Assembly: GCF_010726245.1 (NCBI RefSeq) | Contig: NZ_AP022561.1 | Location: 4,402,001 to 4,466,000 of the forward strand | Reading direction: 5' to 3' | DNA: 64,000 nt | DNA from: Mycolicibacterium aichiense | GTDB lineage: Bacteria > Actinomycetota > Actinomycetes > Mycobacteriales > Mycobacteriaceae | In this document: piece after piece, positions 18,270 to 26,094 of the stretch | Position numbering within the stretch: position 1 is the stretch's first letter | Layout: every line of letters starts with the position of its first letter | The notes under the pieces: model-generated | Told to the model about the DNA's origin: nothing | What the model saw: only the letters and a program-made list of their open reading frames with translations | The model's database searches: none | Translations under genes and position numbers: made by a program

Positions 18270-18822
18270 CGAACTCCTCGATAACCTCGGTGAAAGGACT
18301 CACTTCGTCGGAGGAGACTCCGCGAGGCGACATGCCGTCGTGCTGTCGACGCCAGTAGCCGCCCTCACGCCGCCACCACAGAGCGCCGACCTTGTCGGTG
18401 ACGAGCGTTACCTCGTCCGGGATCTCGTGGTTCAGGTAGTGCCACTTCCGGGGCAGGCCGTTCTTCACACGGAGGATGTCCGACACCGAGCTGATGGTGA
18501 AGTCCTCCATCCGGACCGCGACCGTGTTCGTCTCGAACGGCTCCGGATCCGTGCTGGGCTGCGGCAGCTTCTCGGTCAGACCCGCGTACCCGCAGATGTC
18601 GACGTAGGAGTCCCGGTGGAAGCCGTTCTTGGCTCGGGACAGCTTCATCTGCACCATCAGGTGGGCGACGTCGAACGCCGTCAGCGGCTCCTTGAGCTTC
18701 GGACCCAGCTCGACCGTCCATCGGCTCGCGATGTCGAGGAAGGACTCCTCCACCGGCCCGTAGTCAGTTCGACGGGGGCCGTTGATGATTCGCTCAGCTT
18801 CTTGCAGGATGGTCTCGGTCAC
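18262..18822 (-). CDS. DUF6378-like phage protein
   Basis: 186 residues from a GTG at 18822 overlapping the NrdH-like gene stop. The N-terminal 85 residues (EAERIINGPRRTDYGPVEES, then LTAFDVAHLMVQMKLSRAK and DICGYAG) match the helical domain often seen in phage proteins next to nucleotide-metabolism genes. The C-terminal 90 residues are unassigned and Trp-rich. The helical domain recalls all-alpha NTP pyrophosphohydrolases, but catalytic EExxE motifs are not evident. Confidence 0.65.
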   Translation of the reverse strand: MTETILQEAERIINGPRRTDYGPVEESFLDIASRWTVELGPKLKEPLTAFDVAHLMVQMKLSRAKNGFHRDSYVDICGYAGLTEKLPQPSTDPEPFETNTVAVRMEDFTISSVSDILRVKNGLPRKWHYLNHEIPDEVTLVTDKVGALWWRREGGYWRRQHDGMSPRGVSSDEVSPFTEVIEEFDV

Positions 18823-19091
18823 AGGCCAGTCTCCGATGCGGTGTAGTAGTGGATGAGGTCTTGCAGCTTGTCCCGGTCGTCTCCGACGATGGGATCGTGG
18901 GTGTCGGTCACGATGACCGGAGTCGAGCGCAGCTTCAGCACCTTGGTGACGTAGTCGTACGCCTCGCTGTTGAGCGTCACGTCCACCGCGTCGTAGTCGA
19001 TGCCAGCCTCTTCCAGCAGCTCCTTCACCACGGTGCAGGGGCCGCACCCCGGCTGCGTGTAGATCGTCACGGGAGCGAACATGGTTCGCAT
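18819..19091 (-). CDS. nrdH: NrdH-like glutaredoxin
   Basis: 90 residues with thioredoxin-fold redox motif CGPC (Cys16, Cys19) after VTIYTQPG and the cis-Pro segment LRSTPVIVT. Likely reduces the phage class II ribonucleotide reductase. ATG at 19091 overlaps the primase stop (TGATG); an internal ATG three codons on is possible. Confidence 0.88.
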   Translation of the reverse strand: MRTMFAPVTIYTQPGCGPCTVVKELLEEAGIDYDAVDVTLNSEAYDYVTKVLKLRSTPVIVTDTHDPIVGDDRDKLQDLIHYYTASETGL

Positions 19092-19717
19092 CAGATCCTT
19101 TCCAGCAGAGCGTCTTTGCCCCGCGTTATCACTAGTGAGTTGACATCCTCGCCATCGGGCATCGGGATGATCCGGGCGTTCGGCAGCGTCTTTGCTACCT
19201 GCCGTGCGAAGTCCATCCCGGAGTCGTCTCCGTCGGCCAGGATGTTCACGATGCGATAGCCGAGGAACAGCTCCCGCATGTACGGCTTCCACATCTGCGC
19301 GCCAGCGAGTCCCACCGATGGGATCCCGCTCAGCTCGGCGGTGATCGTGTCGATCTCGCCCTCACAGATCGCCATGTCCCGCGAGTAACGGGTCAGGGCT
19401 GCGGTGTTGTAGATCCGAGGCCGATCCCCGGCCACGGTCATGTACTTCGGATCGCGACCGTCCAAGCGCCGGAAGCGAATTGAGGCCACCGACCATCCCC
19501 GCCACTGCGACCAGCGCATGTACGGGATCGAGAGGCAGCCTCGGTACATCTCATGTCCAGGGAGTGGATCTGCCACGAACCCCAGACCGAACTGGGGAAC
19601 TCGAGCCACGCCCCGACTCGCCAAATACTCGTCGGCTGGACTTCCGGGCAGGCTTTTTCGGTACTGGGTGGTTGCCTCCCACAGATAGGCTCTCTGCGAT
19701 TCGCTTAGCCTCTGCAA
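19091..19717 (-). CDS. DNA primase, TOPRIM half
   Basis: 208 residues containing the DnaG-type catalytic part: RNA-polymerase-basic region ([14 protein letters not shown]), TOPRIM motifs [14 protein letters not shown] and [13 protein letters not shown]. It begins at a TTG at 19717 inside the zinc-domain gene, with a strong internal ribosome site (GAGGAGGTGAG) 7 bases before it. The two halves overlap by 167 bases in different frames. Together they equal one short DnaG primase, so they probably act as a two-subunit enzyme. A +1 frameshift fusion is the alternative. Confidence 0.88.
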   Translation of the reverse strand: MQRLSESQRAYLWEATTQYRKSLPGSPADEYLASRGVARVPQFGLGFVADPLPGHEMYRGCLSIPYMRWSQWRGWSVASIRFRRLDGRDPKYMTVAGDRPRIYNTAALTRYSRDMAICEGEIDTITAELSGIPSVGLAGAQMWKPYMRELFLGYRIVNILADGDDSGMDFARQVAKTLPNARIIPMPDGEDVNSLVITRGKDALLERI

Positions 19718-19934
19718 AACTCACCTCCTCTTCGTGTCGGATGATCGAGATCGCGTCTCCGCGCACCCCGCAGGCCATGCAGTTGAAGCCCTGGTTGTCG
19801 TAACTCACTGCGGCAGAGGGGTGTTCTTCCCCGTGGAACGGGCACAGGCACTTGTTCCACTCGCTGCGATCCTCGGGAGGATCCCAGTCCGGGTAGTACC
19901 GGAGGATGGCCGCTGCGATTCCGTTGGGTGTCAA
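19551..19934 (-). CDS. DNA primase, zinc-binding half
   Basis: 127 residues with a CHC2-type zinc ribbon: [15 protein letters not shown] and [13 protein letters not shown]. The TTG start at 19934 lies within a stoperator, and CAGGAG sits 7 bases upstream of it, so this TTG is likely genuine. The last 55 residues overlap the TOPRIM gene in another frame. This domain reads template sequence during primer synthesis. Confidence 0.85.
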   Translation of the reverse strand: MTPNGIAAAILRYYPDWDPPEDRSEWNKCLCPFHGEEHPSAAVSYDNQGFNCMACGVRGDAISIIRHEEEVSFAEAKRIAESLSVGGNHPVPKKPARKSSRRVFGESGRGSSSPVRSGVRGRSTPWT

Positions 19935-19935
19935 G
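19923..19935 (-). promoter_or_regulatory. Stoperator overlapping primase start codon
   Basis: Exact 13-mer; the TTG of its CTTGACA part is the primase start codon. Confidence 0.85.
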
Positions 19936-20398
19936 GTTGACTCCTGAGCTTGTCTGCTTCGATCGGCGCGATGCGCTCCCCGATGACCTGGACAGCCGGT
20001 GGGCTCGTCAGGTATGCGATGGCCCGCTTGAAGAACTCGATGCAGTCCCGAGCCCATCCGAGGGTGTACTTGTTGCACATGGTGCAGAGAAGACCCCGGA
20101 TGATTCCAGTCTTGTGGTCATGGTCGACACTGAGGCGCTTAATCTTGCCAGTGGATCGCTGGCAGATGTAGCACCGACCGCCTTGGAACTCGTAGATCTC
20201 CCAGTACTCGTCAGCGGTAATACCGTACGTCGCAAGTATTCTCGCCGCCCATGAGCCTGAACTGCGCTCTCGTTTCTTTGCCCGATGATGCGTAGCACAG
20301 CGGGGTCCGGGGTGAGGTGCCTTGCGTTTGGACGTGATTCCCTCGGTGACGCAGTCAACGCATACCCTCTCTTTCGGCTTGGTGGCTTTTCGAGCCAC
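19931..20398 (-). CDS. Endonuclease VII (recombination endonuclease)
   Basis: 155 residues. T4 endonuclease VII-like zinc/HNH core: [20 protein letters not shown] followed by [20 protein letters not shown]. An N-terminal Cys/His part (CVDC ... CATHH) is extra. Resolves Holliday junctions and branched DNA before packaging. GTG start at 20398 abuts the hydrolase stop. Standard cluster A position next to primase. Confidence 0.9.
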   Translation of the reverse strand: MARKATKPKERVCVDCVTEGITSKRKAPHPGPRCATHHRAKKRERSSGSWAARILATYGITADEYWEIYEFQGGRCYICQRSTGKIKRLSVDHDHKTGIIRGLLCTMCNKYTLGWARDCIEFFKRAIAYLTSPPAVQVIGERIAPIEADKLRSQP

Positions 20399-21238
20399 TC
20401 AGCTCGCCCCCATGATGTAGCGCCGGGGGAACAGGTCGAGCAGCGCCAAGCTGATCAGATCAGCGGCCAGGGCTGGGTCCACCAGCATCCACGAGTGGAA
20501 TCCGTCCACCGCGTAGAACACCCCGTCGGTGAGCCGAGCCGTGCTCACGCCGGCCTCGTACGGGACGATCTGGTCGTGCAGGCCGTGGAGCACTGCCGTC
20601 CGTACACCGTGGCGGTTCATCGCCGTCAGCAGCGGTACCGTGTTGGCCCGCATCAGCGCGTAGGCAGCCTTGACGCAACGAAGACCTGATACCGAGCCGC
20701 GCAGAGTGCCTACGAGGCTGGCCCGCTCACCAGCGTCACGCACGCGGATCGCGTCTGCGGCATCACCCACGACATCCAGCACAGCCGCTGAGAGCTTCTG
20801 TGCCGCCCGAATACCGAACGTGAGGTAGTTGCCCACACAGATCGAATCGTGGTGCTCCTGGCCCGTAGCAGCGTCCATCAGGACCGCCCCGAGCACGCGG
20901 TGCGGGTTACGCGCCGCAACCTCAGCGACCAAGCCGCCGCCCATCGAGTGACCGGCGAAGATCGCCCGCTCGATTCCCAGAGCGTCCAGCGCCCGGACGG
21001 TGATGTCGGCCATGTCGGCCATCGTGTGGCCCCAGGGCAACGAGCTGCTGCGACCGTGGTTGGCCGCGTCCAGACCGATGACCCGCATTCCCTTACCCGC
21101 GAGCTGCTCGAACAGCTCGGAGTAGGCCGGTGCGCTCACGGTGAGACCGTGGAGGAACACCAGAGTCATTGGGCCGGAACCGACCTCGGATACTCCGACC
21201 CGGAAGCCGTCGTCCAGAACTATCGTGGTGTGTTGCAT
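20399..21238 (-). CDS. Alpha/beta hydrolase (esterase-like)
   Basis: 279 residues. Alpha/beta-hydrolase marks: oxyanion loop VFLHGLTVSAPAY, nucleophile elbow GHSMGGG, acid loop LHGLHDQIVPYE and C-terminal GFHSWMLVDP supplying His. ATG at 21238 has CCGGAG at proper spacing; an ATG two codons upstream is too close. It is not LysB-like (no GYSQG). It lies within the replication operon, and the prophage has no lysB in its lysis cassette. Substrate unknown. Confidence 0.82.
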   Translation of the reverse strand: MQHTTIVLDDGFRVGVSEVGSGPMTLVFLHGLTVSAPAYSELFEQLAGKGMRVIGLDAANHGRSSSLPWGHTMADMADITVRALDALGIERAIFAGHSMGGGLVAEVAARNPHRVLGAVLMDAATGQEHHDSICVGNYLTFGIRAAQKLSAAVLDVVGDAADAIRVRDAGERASLVGTLRGSVSGLRCVKAAYALMRANTVPLLTAMNRHGVRTAVLHGLHDQIVPYEAGVSTARLTDGVFYAVDGFHSWMLVDPALAADLISLALLDLFPRRYIMGAS

Positions 21239-21396
21239 CTGCATTCTCCGGGTTCGCCCTTCTCGCCGATGTAGCCCATCGGTCCCTGTGGTCCATGTGG
21301 TCCCTGCGGACCCTCAGGGCCGCGCATCCAGCCGCTGATGACCAGGAAGATGATCAGCGCCAGTTCGAGGAGGTGGATGACCTCCCCGGTGCTCAC
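21220..21396 (-). CDS. Small membrane protein with collagen-like tail
   Basis: 58 residues. A single transmembrane helix (about residues 6-23, VIHLLELALIIFLVISGW) is followed by about eight Gly-X-Y triplets (GPEGPQGPHGPQGPMGYIGE...) and a Cys-containing end (ECRCNTPR). GTG start overlaps the upstream stop (GTGA). The C-terminal 6 codons overlap the hydrolase start. A membrane-tethered trimeric stalk is suggested; function unknown. Confidence 0.65.
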   Translation of the reverse strand: MSTGEVIHLLELALIIFLVISGWMRGPEGPQGPHGPQGPMGYIGEKGEPGECRCNTPR

Positions 21397-21632
21397 GCAA
21401 CCCACCTCTTCGCGAGGCGGTCGACGTTCTCCTCGGAGACGTTCCGGGCCAGACCGTTGGCCAGCTCGATACCGACGACCTTGGTCTTGATGACGTTGGG
21501 CTTCTTGGGATCCGGGCTCTCCGGGTCGAGGGACTTGTGGGTCCACGAGACCGGCTTGGTTTTGATCAGATCCCCCAGGATCTGCTGGTGGATCGGGTTG
21601 AGCTTCTTCGGCATAGCGTTCGGGGTGGTCAT
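21393..21632 (-). CDS. Phage protein of unknown function
   Basis: 79 residues (MTTPNAMPKKLNPIH...). ATG at 21632 with GAGAGG; a stoperator lies 11 bases upstream of the ATG. Basic and helical. Unknown. Confidence 0.6.
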   Translation of the reverse strand: MTTPNAMPKKLNPIHQQILGDLIKTKPVSWTHKSLDPESPDPKKPNVIKTKVVGIELANGLARNVSEENVDRLAKRWVA

Positions 21633-21643
21633 GTTTTCCTCTC

Positions 21644-21656
21644 GTTGGGTGTCAAG
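21644..21656 (-). promoter_or_regulatory. Stoperator (exact)
   Basis: Exact 13-mer immediately upstream of the ribosome site of the 79-residue gene. Confidence 0.85.
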
Positions 21657-21739
21657 GTTGGGTGATGGGGAGGGCAGCTCGCGCACCGGGGTACGGCGTG
21701 CCTATTGCCCAGAACGGCCTATTACCCTCCCCACCAAGA

Positions 21740-22126
21740 TCAGCGCAGTTCGATGTCCGGAAGGATCGCCTGCGGCTTGAAGTTGACCTGGTAGAAGTCG
21801 GTGCTGACGTGTGCTCCGTCGACCTGCTCCACGAAGTAGGAGACGTTGTCGCTCAGGCCGAGGAAGTGCTTCTTCATGCCGTCCTTGGTCTTGCACGTCA
21901 CGTCGAGCTTCTTGGCCCCGGTGTCCGGGTTGATCGAGCACCGGCCCTGGATCTCGAGCAGGTACTTGTCGGTGATGCCGTTGAAAAACACGATGCGACG
22001 GTTGATCTCGAAGTTGTCAGCGGCCTTGCTGAGGTTCTCCGACGCGACATCCGCGTCCGACGAACAGCCGACGACGCTCAGGCCGAGCGCGACGGCAGCG
22101 ATGGTGGAAGCGATGATCTTCTTCAT
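21740..22126 (-). CDS. Phage lipoprotein
   Basis: 128 residues. Signal peptide with lipobox VVGC (Cys21 region), then a mature domain with two cysteines and beta-strand character. Start MKKIIAS at 22126 is preceded by AGGAG and, before that, a stoperator. Likely anchored on the outer face of the membrane. Similar small lipoproteins occur in cluster A phages; a role in superinfection exclusion or envelope change is conjecture. Confidence 0.75.
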   Translation of the reverse strand: MKKIIASTIAAVALGLSVVGCSSDADVASENLSKAADNFEINRRIVFFNGITDKYLLEIQGRCSINPDTGAKKLDVTCKTKDGMKKHFLGLSDNVSYFVEQVDGAHVSTDFYQVNFKPQAILPDIELR

Positions 22127-22135
22127 GGTTCTCCT

Positions 22136-22148
22136 GTTGGGTGTCAAG
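22136..22148 (-). promoter_or_regulatory. Stoperator (exact)
   Basis: Exact 13-mer just upstream of the lipoprotein ribosome site. Confidence 0.85.
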
Positions 22149-22152
22149 CTGG

Positions 22153-22950
22153 TCAGAAATCGGTGATCTGCATGGTCTCGCCAACGAACTCCAGCGAGGC
22201 GAAGTCTTGGCCCGACGCGTCAGACTTCCCCCCTCGGTTCTTGACCGTGGAGACGTTGAGCTGGTCGGAGCCGTAGCCGTCCGACAAGCGGTGCAAGGTC
22301 AGGACCATCTCGGGCACGCGCCCGATCTGTCCCTTGATGCCAGACAACGGGATTGGCTTGTTGCCGTCGTTGTGCTGACCGGTGACGTGGTGCAGTCCGA
22401 TGACGCACGAGCCGGTCTCCCGGCCCATCTCGTGGAGGTAATCCATCAGAGCCTCCAGGCCCGAGAACGGGTCATCACCGTCCCCTGACTCGGTGCGGAC
22501 GTTGGTGATGTTGTCCACAACGATCAGAGCCGGAAAGTCCTCGTAGAGAGCGTCATACGCCTGCAACGAGTCCTCGATCACGTCGAGCGACGGGGATGCC
22601 TTGTAGTTGAACCGAATTGGCAGCTCGTCAAGCTGCGCTGCGACATCACCGATGTCCTCGTTGCGTACCGCTCGGTTCGCGTGCTCGGTATCCCAGCCGG
22701 TGAGAACCTGGACCGATCGCGTCAACTGGGTGAACGCATCGGAGTCCGCGCTGAAGTACAGCGTGGGCACCTTCGCCTTGATGGCGTAGGCCAGGATCAG
22801 CGCCGACTTGCCCGTGCCTGGGCCGGCGCAGACGAGGACGAGCTGGCCCCTCCGGAACACAGTTCCCTTGGCTGCGAGCGCATCCCAGACCTGGGGTAGC
22901 GGATCACCGGCAGTGCCGCGAATGTAGAGCGACTGCCGTGGTGTGTACAC
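22153..22950 (-). CDS. DnaB-like replicative helicase / RecA-fold ATPase
   Basis: 265 residues. Walker A GPGTGKSALILAYA (about 35-48), Walker B FPALIVVDNIT, and the DnaB/RadA-like GSCVIGLHHVTGQ and IPLSGIKGQIGR motifs. It has the ATPase domain without the DnaB N-terminal domain, as in L5-like phages. GTG at 22950 follows AAAGGAGA. Unwinds or loads at the phage replication fork with the primase. A stoperator lies directly after its stop. Confidence 0.9.
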   Translation of the reverse strand: MYTPRQSLYIRGTAGDPLPQVWDALAAKGTVFRRGQLVLVCAGPGTGKSALILAYAIKAKVPTLYFSADSDAFTQLTRSVQVLTGWDTEHANRAVRNEDIGDVAAQLDELPIRFNYKASPSLDVIEDSLQAYDALYEDFPALIVVDNITNVRTESGDGDDPFSGLEALMDYLHEMGRETGSCVIGLHHVTGQHNDGNKPIPLSGIKGQIGRVPEMVLTLHRLSDGYGSDQLNVSTVKNRGGKSDASGQDFASLEFVGETMQITDF

Positions 22951-22960
22951 GAATCTCCTT

Positions 22961-23029
22961 TCATGGCCAGGTGACCGCGAGGGCCACGACAACGGCGATG
23001 TAGATGGCGAACGCCCCGATCCACTCCAT
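22961..23029 (-). CDS. 22-residue membrane micropeptide
   Basis: MEWIGAFAIYIAVVVALA followed by VTWP: a single hydrophobic helix. ATG shares a base with the upstream stop (TGATG). Size and coupling suggest a real micro-gene, but it may only serve to carry ribosomes toward the helicase start. Confidence 0.45.
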   Translation of the reverse strand: MEWIGAFAIYIAVVVALAVTWP

Positions 23030-23175
23030 CAGAACGGAGGCCCGTAGGTCTCGATGATGTAGTCGTACAACGCATCTCGGAGGTCGATGGTCTGGTGGCG
23101 CTTCCCCCCGAGCCGGTCCTCCCAGCCCTTGATGATCTGGGTGAGATCCTTCTTGAGCTGCTCGGTGGCCGTCAC
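23029..23175 (-). CDS. Small phage protein
   Basis: 48 residues (MTATEQLKKDLTQII... ending YIIETYGPPF). GTG start overlaps the upstream stop. Helical, charged. Unknown. Confidence 0.55.
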   Translation of the reverse strand: MTATEQLKKDLTQIIKGWEDRLGGKRHQTIDLRDALYDYIIETYGPPF

Positions 23176-23414
23176 ACCGTCCCCTGGGGGATCTTGGCGT
23201 CGTGGATCTTGCGGCCCTGGTGAGCTGCCTCCTGCTCCGCGCTGATGGCGCGCTCCAGCTCCCGAGACAACCGGGTGGCTCGCATCTTCAGCAGCTTCAG
23301 GATGTCCGGACCCTTGAAGCCTGCGCGGTGTACCCGCAGCACGCCTGCCGTCTCGTGCGGAGCCAGCGGGCTCCGGAGCATCGGGTGGTTGGGATCCCAG
23401 TCTCGCGGGGTCAT
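23172..23414 (-). CDS. Phage protein of unknown function
   Basis: 80 residues (MTPRDWDPNHPMLRSP...). ATG at 23414, GAGAGGA upstream, then a stoperator. Central segment (AGFKGPDILKLLKMRATRLS) has helix-turn-helix-like character, and the tail is basic. DNA binding is possible, not shown. Confidence 0.55.
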   Translation of the reverse strand: MTPRDWDPNHPMLRSPLAPHETAGVLRVHRAGFKGPDILKLLKMRATRLSRELERAISAEQEAAHQGRKIHDAKIPQGTV

Positions 23415-23425
23415 CGGTTCCTCTC

Positions 23426-23438
23426 GTTGGGTGTCAAG
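23426..23438 (-). promoter_or_regulatory. Stoperator (exact)
   Basis: Exact 13-mer before the ribosome site of the 80-residue gene. Confidence 0.85.
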
Positions 23439-23442
23439 CTGG

Positions 23443-23637
23443 TCACAGACCAAACTCCTCGTGATACATCGGGATGAACGCCCTGGCCGGGGTCGGCCGG
23501 CCTGCGGCTACCTCGGTGTCGAACGCGTCGATCAGTGTGCGGATGTAGGCGCGGTGCCACGGCGGTGCCTCGTCATGGAGGACAGTCAGCTTTCGCCGCT
23601 GCTTCTCCACGTTCATCCCAGGTTGGATGTCCCTCAC
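23443..23637 (-). CDS. Small phage protein
   Basis: 64 residues from a GTG at 23637 overlapping the upstream stop. Basic N-terminus, His/Tyr-rich centre (PPWHRAYIRTLIDAFDTE). Unknown function. Confidence 0.55.
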   Translation of the reverse strand: MRDIQPGMNVEKQRRKLTVLHDEAPPWHRAYIRTLIDAFDTEVAAGRPTPARAFIPMYHEEFGL

Positions 23638-23921
23638 GCGACCCACGCCTTCCCGTCCCAGCGCCGACCGTCCGGGTAAGCGATCACCACGTCCCGGCCA
23701 GGGCTGGTCTCACTCTCAGCTCGTGCGAACTTGAGCGCCGCGTCGTGGTCCGGGAACGGGTAGCGCGCTGGCTGCGCCTGTGCGTGCCACGGAGGCATAT
23801 CTGGTCGTGGGCCAAGCTCCACCCAGGTGTACTCCTTGCCTGGGATCACGTACCCGACGTGTTCCTTGAAGATCGCCACCCCGTTGGGTGTCGTCGTCGC
23901 CAGCAGTTCGTTCCGGCTCAT
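23634..23921 (-). CDS. Phage protein of unknown function
   Basis: 95 residues (MSRNELLATTTPNGVA...). Trp/Pro-rich, two predicted beta-sheets (YVIPGKEYTWVELG, DVVIAYPDGRRWDG). ATG at 23921 with AGGAAGAAA upstream. A 68-base AT-richer leader separates it from a stoperator. Confidence 0.58.
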   Translation of the reverse strand: MSRNELLATTTPNGVAIFKEHVGYVIPGKEYTWVELGPRPDMPPWHAQAQPARYPFPDHDAALKFARAESETSPGRDVVIAYPDGRRWDGKAWVA

Positions 23922-23989
23922 TTTCTTCCTGCCTATGTATATGCGTGTAATTTTTCGAGACCGGGCCGAGCTGTGACGTAACACACCCC

Positions 23990-24002
23990 GTTGGGTGTCA
24001 AG
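23990..24002 (-). promoter_or_regulatory. Stoperator (exact)
   Basis: Exact 13-mer between the Cas4-like gene stop and the next gene. Confidence 0.85.
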
Positions 24003-24007
24003 CTGAA

Positions 24008-24967
24008 CTACTGGAAAACGGGGCAGGAATAGTTCACGTCGCAAAAACCGCACTTGTCGGGCTCCGGATCAGCCGGGAAATCCCCGGCCTGGATCTTCTC
24101 CTCGATCTCGTGAAACCTCGCGGTGATCTTCTCCCGCGTCCACTCAGTGAGGTCGTACGGCTCCGTTATGACCGGCTTCTTGCCCTTCTTACCGGCCATG
24201 AAGTAGTCCCCCTTCTTGGGGGCCTCGATGCCGAACATCATCGCTACAGCGAGCGCGTAGACGCCAAGCTGGAAGTCGTCTCCCGGCTTGTTCCCGGTCT
24301 TGTAGTCACGGACCCTCAACTCCCCGTCGACCACAACGATCGCGTCGATGAATCCTCGGACCCGGATGCCGTCGACCGTGAACTCCACGGTGATGCCGTC
24401 GGCCTCATAGGTCCCTGTGATCGCACCCAGCTCGGGTGGGAACTCCAGCTCGATGCTGAACGACAGCTCGATCGCGGGCTTACTTGGCTTGCAGTCACAG
24501 TCAGCGACGTGGTGCTCCTGCCCAGCCTCGTCGTCACCGACGATGCAGCGACGATCGCGGATCTCGGGAGTCATCCAGATCTCCTGGCCCTGGGTCTCAC
24601 GCCACGCCATGAACTTGTTGATCTGCTCGAGCCCGATGTGGAACCGGCGCTCGATGTCGGCCTCTCCGTTGTACGGCCCGGACCAGAACCACCACTCGAA
24701 GTTCGGGGTCTCGTCGCACAACGCTCCGATGTCCTTGGCGTACTCCTCGCGGAAGATCTCTTCTGCCCGTTCGAGGGTCACGTCTCGGCCCTCCATGCGG
24801 GCCTTCTCGATGACCTCCGCGACCGTGTGGAACGCGGTGCCCTGAGGCAGCCACGCGGCCGGCCTCGCCCACACCTTGTCGATGCGGGCCAGCTTGTACG
24901 ACATCGGGCAGCGGGTGTACTGGTTCAACTGGCTGACGCTCCGCAGCGGCAGCGATGTCTTGCTCAT
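24008..24967 (-). CDS. Cas4/RecB-family exonuclease
   Basis: 319 residues. PD-(D/E)XK nuclease signs: VRGFIDAIVV and LRVRDYKTGNKPG (catalytic Asp...Asp-x-Lys), N-terminal QLNQYTRCPMSYKLA and a C-terminal Cys group (CGFCDVNYSC). The outer cysteines are placed as in Cas4 iron-sulfur nucleases. Found next to the repressor in L5-like phages. Probably acts in phage DNA end processing or recombination. Start ATG at 24967 overlaps the upstream stop. Confidence 0.88.
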   Translation of the reverse strand: MSKTSLPLRSVSQLNQYTRCPMSYKLARIDKVWARPAAWLPQGTAFHTVAEVIEKARMEGRDVTLERAEEIFREEYAKDIGALCDETPNFEWWFWSGPYNGEADIERRFHIGLEQINKFMAWRETQGQEIWMTPEIRDRRCIVGDDEAGQEHHVADCDCKPSKPAIELSFSIELEFPPELGAITGTYEADGITVEFTVDGIRVRGFIDAIVVVDGELRVRDYKTGNKPGDDFQLGVYALAVAMMFGIEAPKKGDYFMAGKKGKKPVITEPYDLTEWTREKITARFHEIEEKIQAGDFPADPEPDKCGFCDVNYSCPVFQ

Positions 24968-25359
24968 CTGACCAACTCTCCGTAGATGTGCGTCTTGATG
25001 ATCGTCTGGAGACAGGGCAGCGACCACGGTGCGGGGTCGACCACGCTCGCGCTGTAGAGCCTGAAGACGGAGAACAGCCCCCGGTTGTTCATCATGGTTT
25101 CGTCTTCAAACTCCCCTTCCCCCAACACATCCATGCAGTCGGCTCCGAGGATGAGATCCTGCACAGGCTGATAGATCGGTTTGGTGCTCCTCACCAAGGA
25201 GCTTCGATAGACGAGGAGCAAGGTCACCGCCAGTTCAGGTGTGTCCTCCATCCACGCCTCACAACGCTGAGCGAAAAGCCACCTCGGTCTGTCCACGATC
25301 GTTTCTACGTCGGTATGTCGGGCTCCGGGGAATGCTTCTACTAGGCGTGTCAGTGGCAC
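24964..25359 (-). CDS. Phage protein of unknown function
   Basis: 131 residues from a GTG at 25359 (VPLTRLVEAFPGARH). No family recognised; contains LGADCMDVLGEGEFEDE and a Pro/Trp segment. Lies directly downstream of the repressor gene, separated by 47 bases that contain a weak GGCCC...GGGCC hairpin. Confidence 0.55.
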   Translation of the reverse strand: MPLTRLVEAFPGARHTDVETIVDRPRWLFAQRCEAWMEDTPELAVTLLLVYRSSLVRSTKPIYQPVQDLILGADCMDVLGEGEFEDETMMNNRGLFSVFRLYSASVVDPAPWSLPCLQTIIKTHIYGELVR

Positions 25360-25406
25360 TTTTCGTATCCTGTTTCCGGCCCCCCCGCACAGCGTCGGGC
25401 CTTCTC

Positions 25407-25943
25407 TTATCTGTGATGATCGAAGACATCGTCTGGTGGCCAGCACCAGATCATGTCGCCTTCCTCGGTCAGATTCGTGTACTCGTTGGCCCTGATTATG
25501 AGGTCGTCGTCTGACAACTTCCGGGGTCGGTACGCGAAGCCTCCGTGCGGAGCTACTCCAGGCTCCGGAGGCAGGTTGGGGTCGAACTCGAGGACAACGT
25601 CGTTGTCCCGCAAGAACTCCCACCAGCGAACCAAGCGACGTTTCTTTTCGTCGCTCATATCCTTGAATCCGTTAGCCATGAACTCGCCGTGGTCACGCAG
25701 GCGCTGGTACGCCACTGCCTTGCCATGGAGGTTTGTCGTCTTCCAAGGCCACGCCTTGTTGACGATCTGACGGGGTGTCAACGAACCTCCGTAGGTGTGC
25801 TTGTGCCACGAGACAGCTTGGCGCGATACGCCGTACATGTCTGCGATTTGGCTCTGGTTGTACCCCTTCCTGCGAAGACTCTCAATGTCTGAGAGTGTGA
25901 GCGCAGCTCGCTGTCCGGGCTGCTTGGTGATTTTGCCGCTCAT
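25407..25943 (-). CDS. Immunity repressor (L5 gp71 / Bxb1 gp69 family)
   Basis: 178 residues from the ATG at 25943 (MSGKITKQ), preceded by GGAGGG. Residues about 15-48 are a helix-turn-helix (LTLSDIESLRRKGYNQSQIA, DMYGVSRQAVSWHK). The C-terminus keeps the family pattern (RLRDHGEFM, RWWEFLRDNDVVLEFDP, SDDDLIIRANE, WCWPPDD). In cluster A phages this monomeric repressor binds asymmetric 13-bp sites, shutting the early promoter and blocking elongation at stoperators. It therefore maintains this lysogen and its immunity. A longer frame from 25994 exists but lacks the ribosome site. Confidence 0.93.
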   Translation of the reverse strand: MSGKITKQPGQRAALTLSDIESLRRKGYNQSQIADMYGVSRQAVSWHKHTYGGSLTPRQIVNKAWPWKTTNLHGKAVAYQRLRDHGEFMANGFKDMSDEKKRRLVRWWEFLRDNDVVLEFDPNLPPEPGVAPHGGFAYRPRKLSDDDLIIRANEYTNLTEEGDMIWCWPPDDVFDHHR

Positions 25944-25998
25944 GTTTCCCTCCATGAGTAAGGATTTCAGTTGTAGCTCCATGTCAAGGAGCATAGTA

Positions 25999-26011
25999 GT
26001 TGACTGTCAAG
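25999..26011 (-). promoter_or_regulatory. Variant stoperator (GTTGACTGTCAAG)
   Basis: Differs from the consensus at two positions (GG to AC). Located in the leader of the repressor gene, where it could mediate autoregulation. Confidence 0.65.
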
Positions 26012-26094
26012 TCATTTCTCGCCTTATCGGGTATATGAGGTGTTTCGTCCCCCGACGCGGATTCGTTACCACCAGAACCTGGCAACGCGCTGAG

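Noticed and set aside
23882..23894. Stoperator-like GTTGGGTGTCGTC
   Set aside because: Inside a coding region and mismatched in the invariant TCAAG end; not counted as a site.
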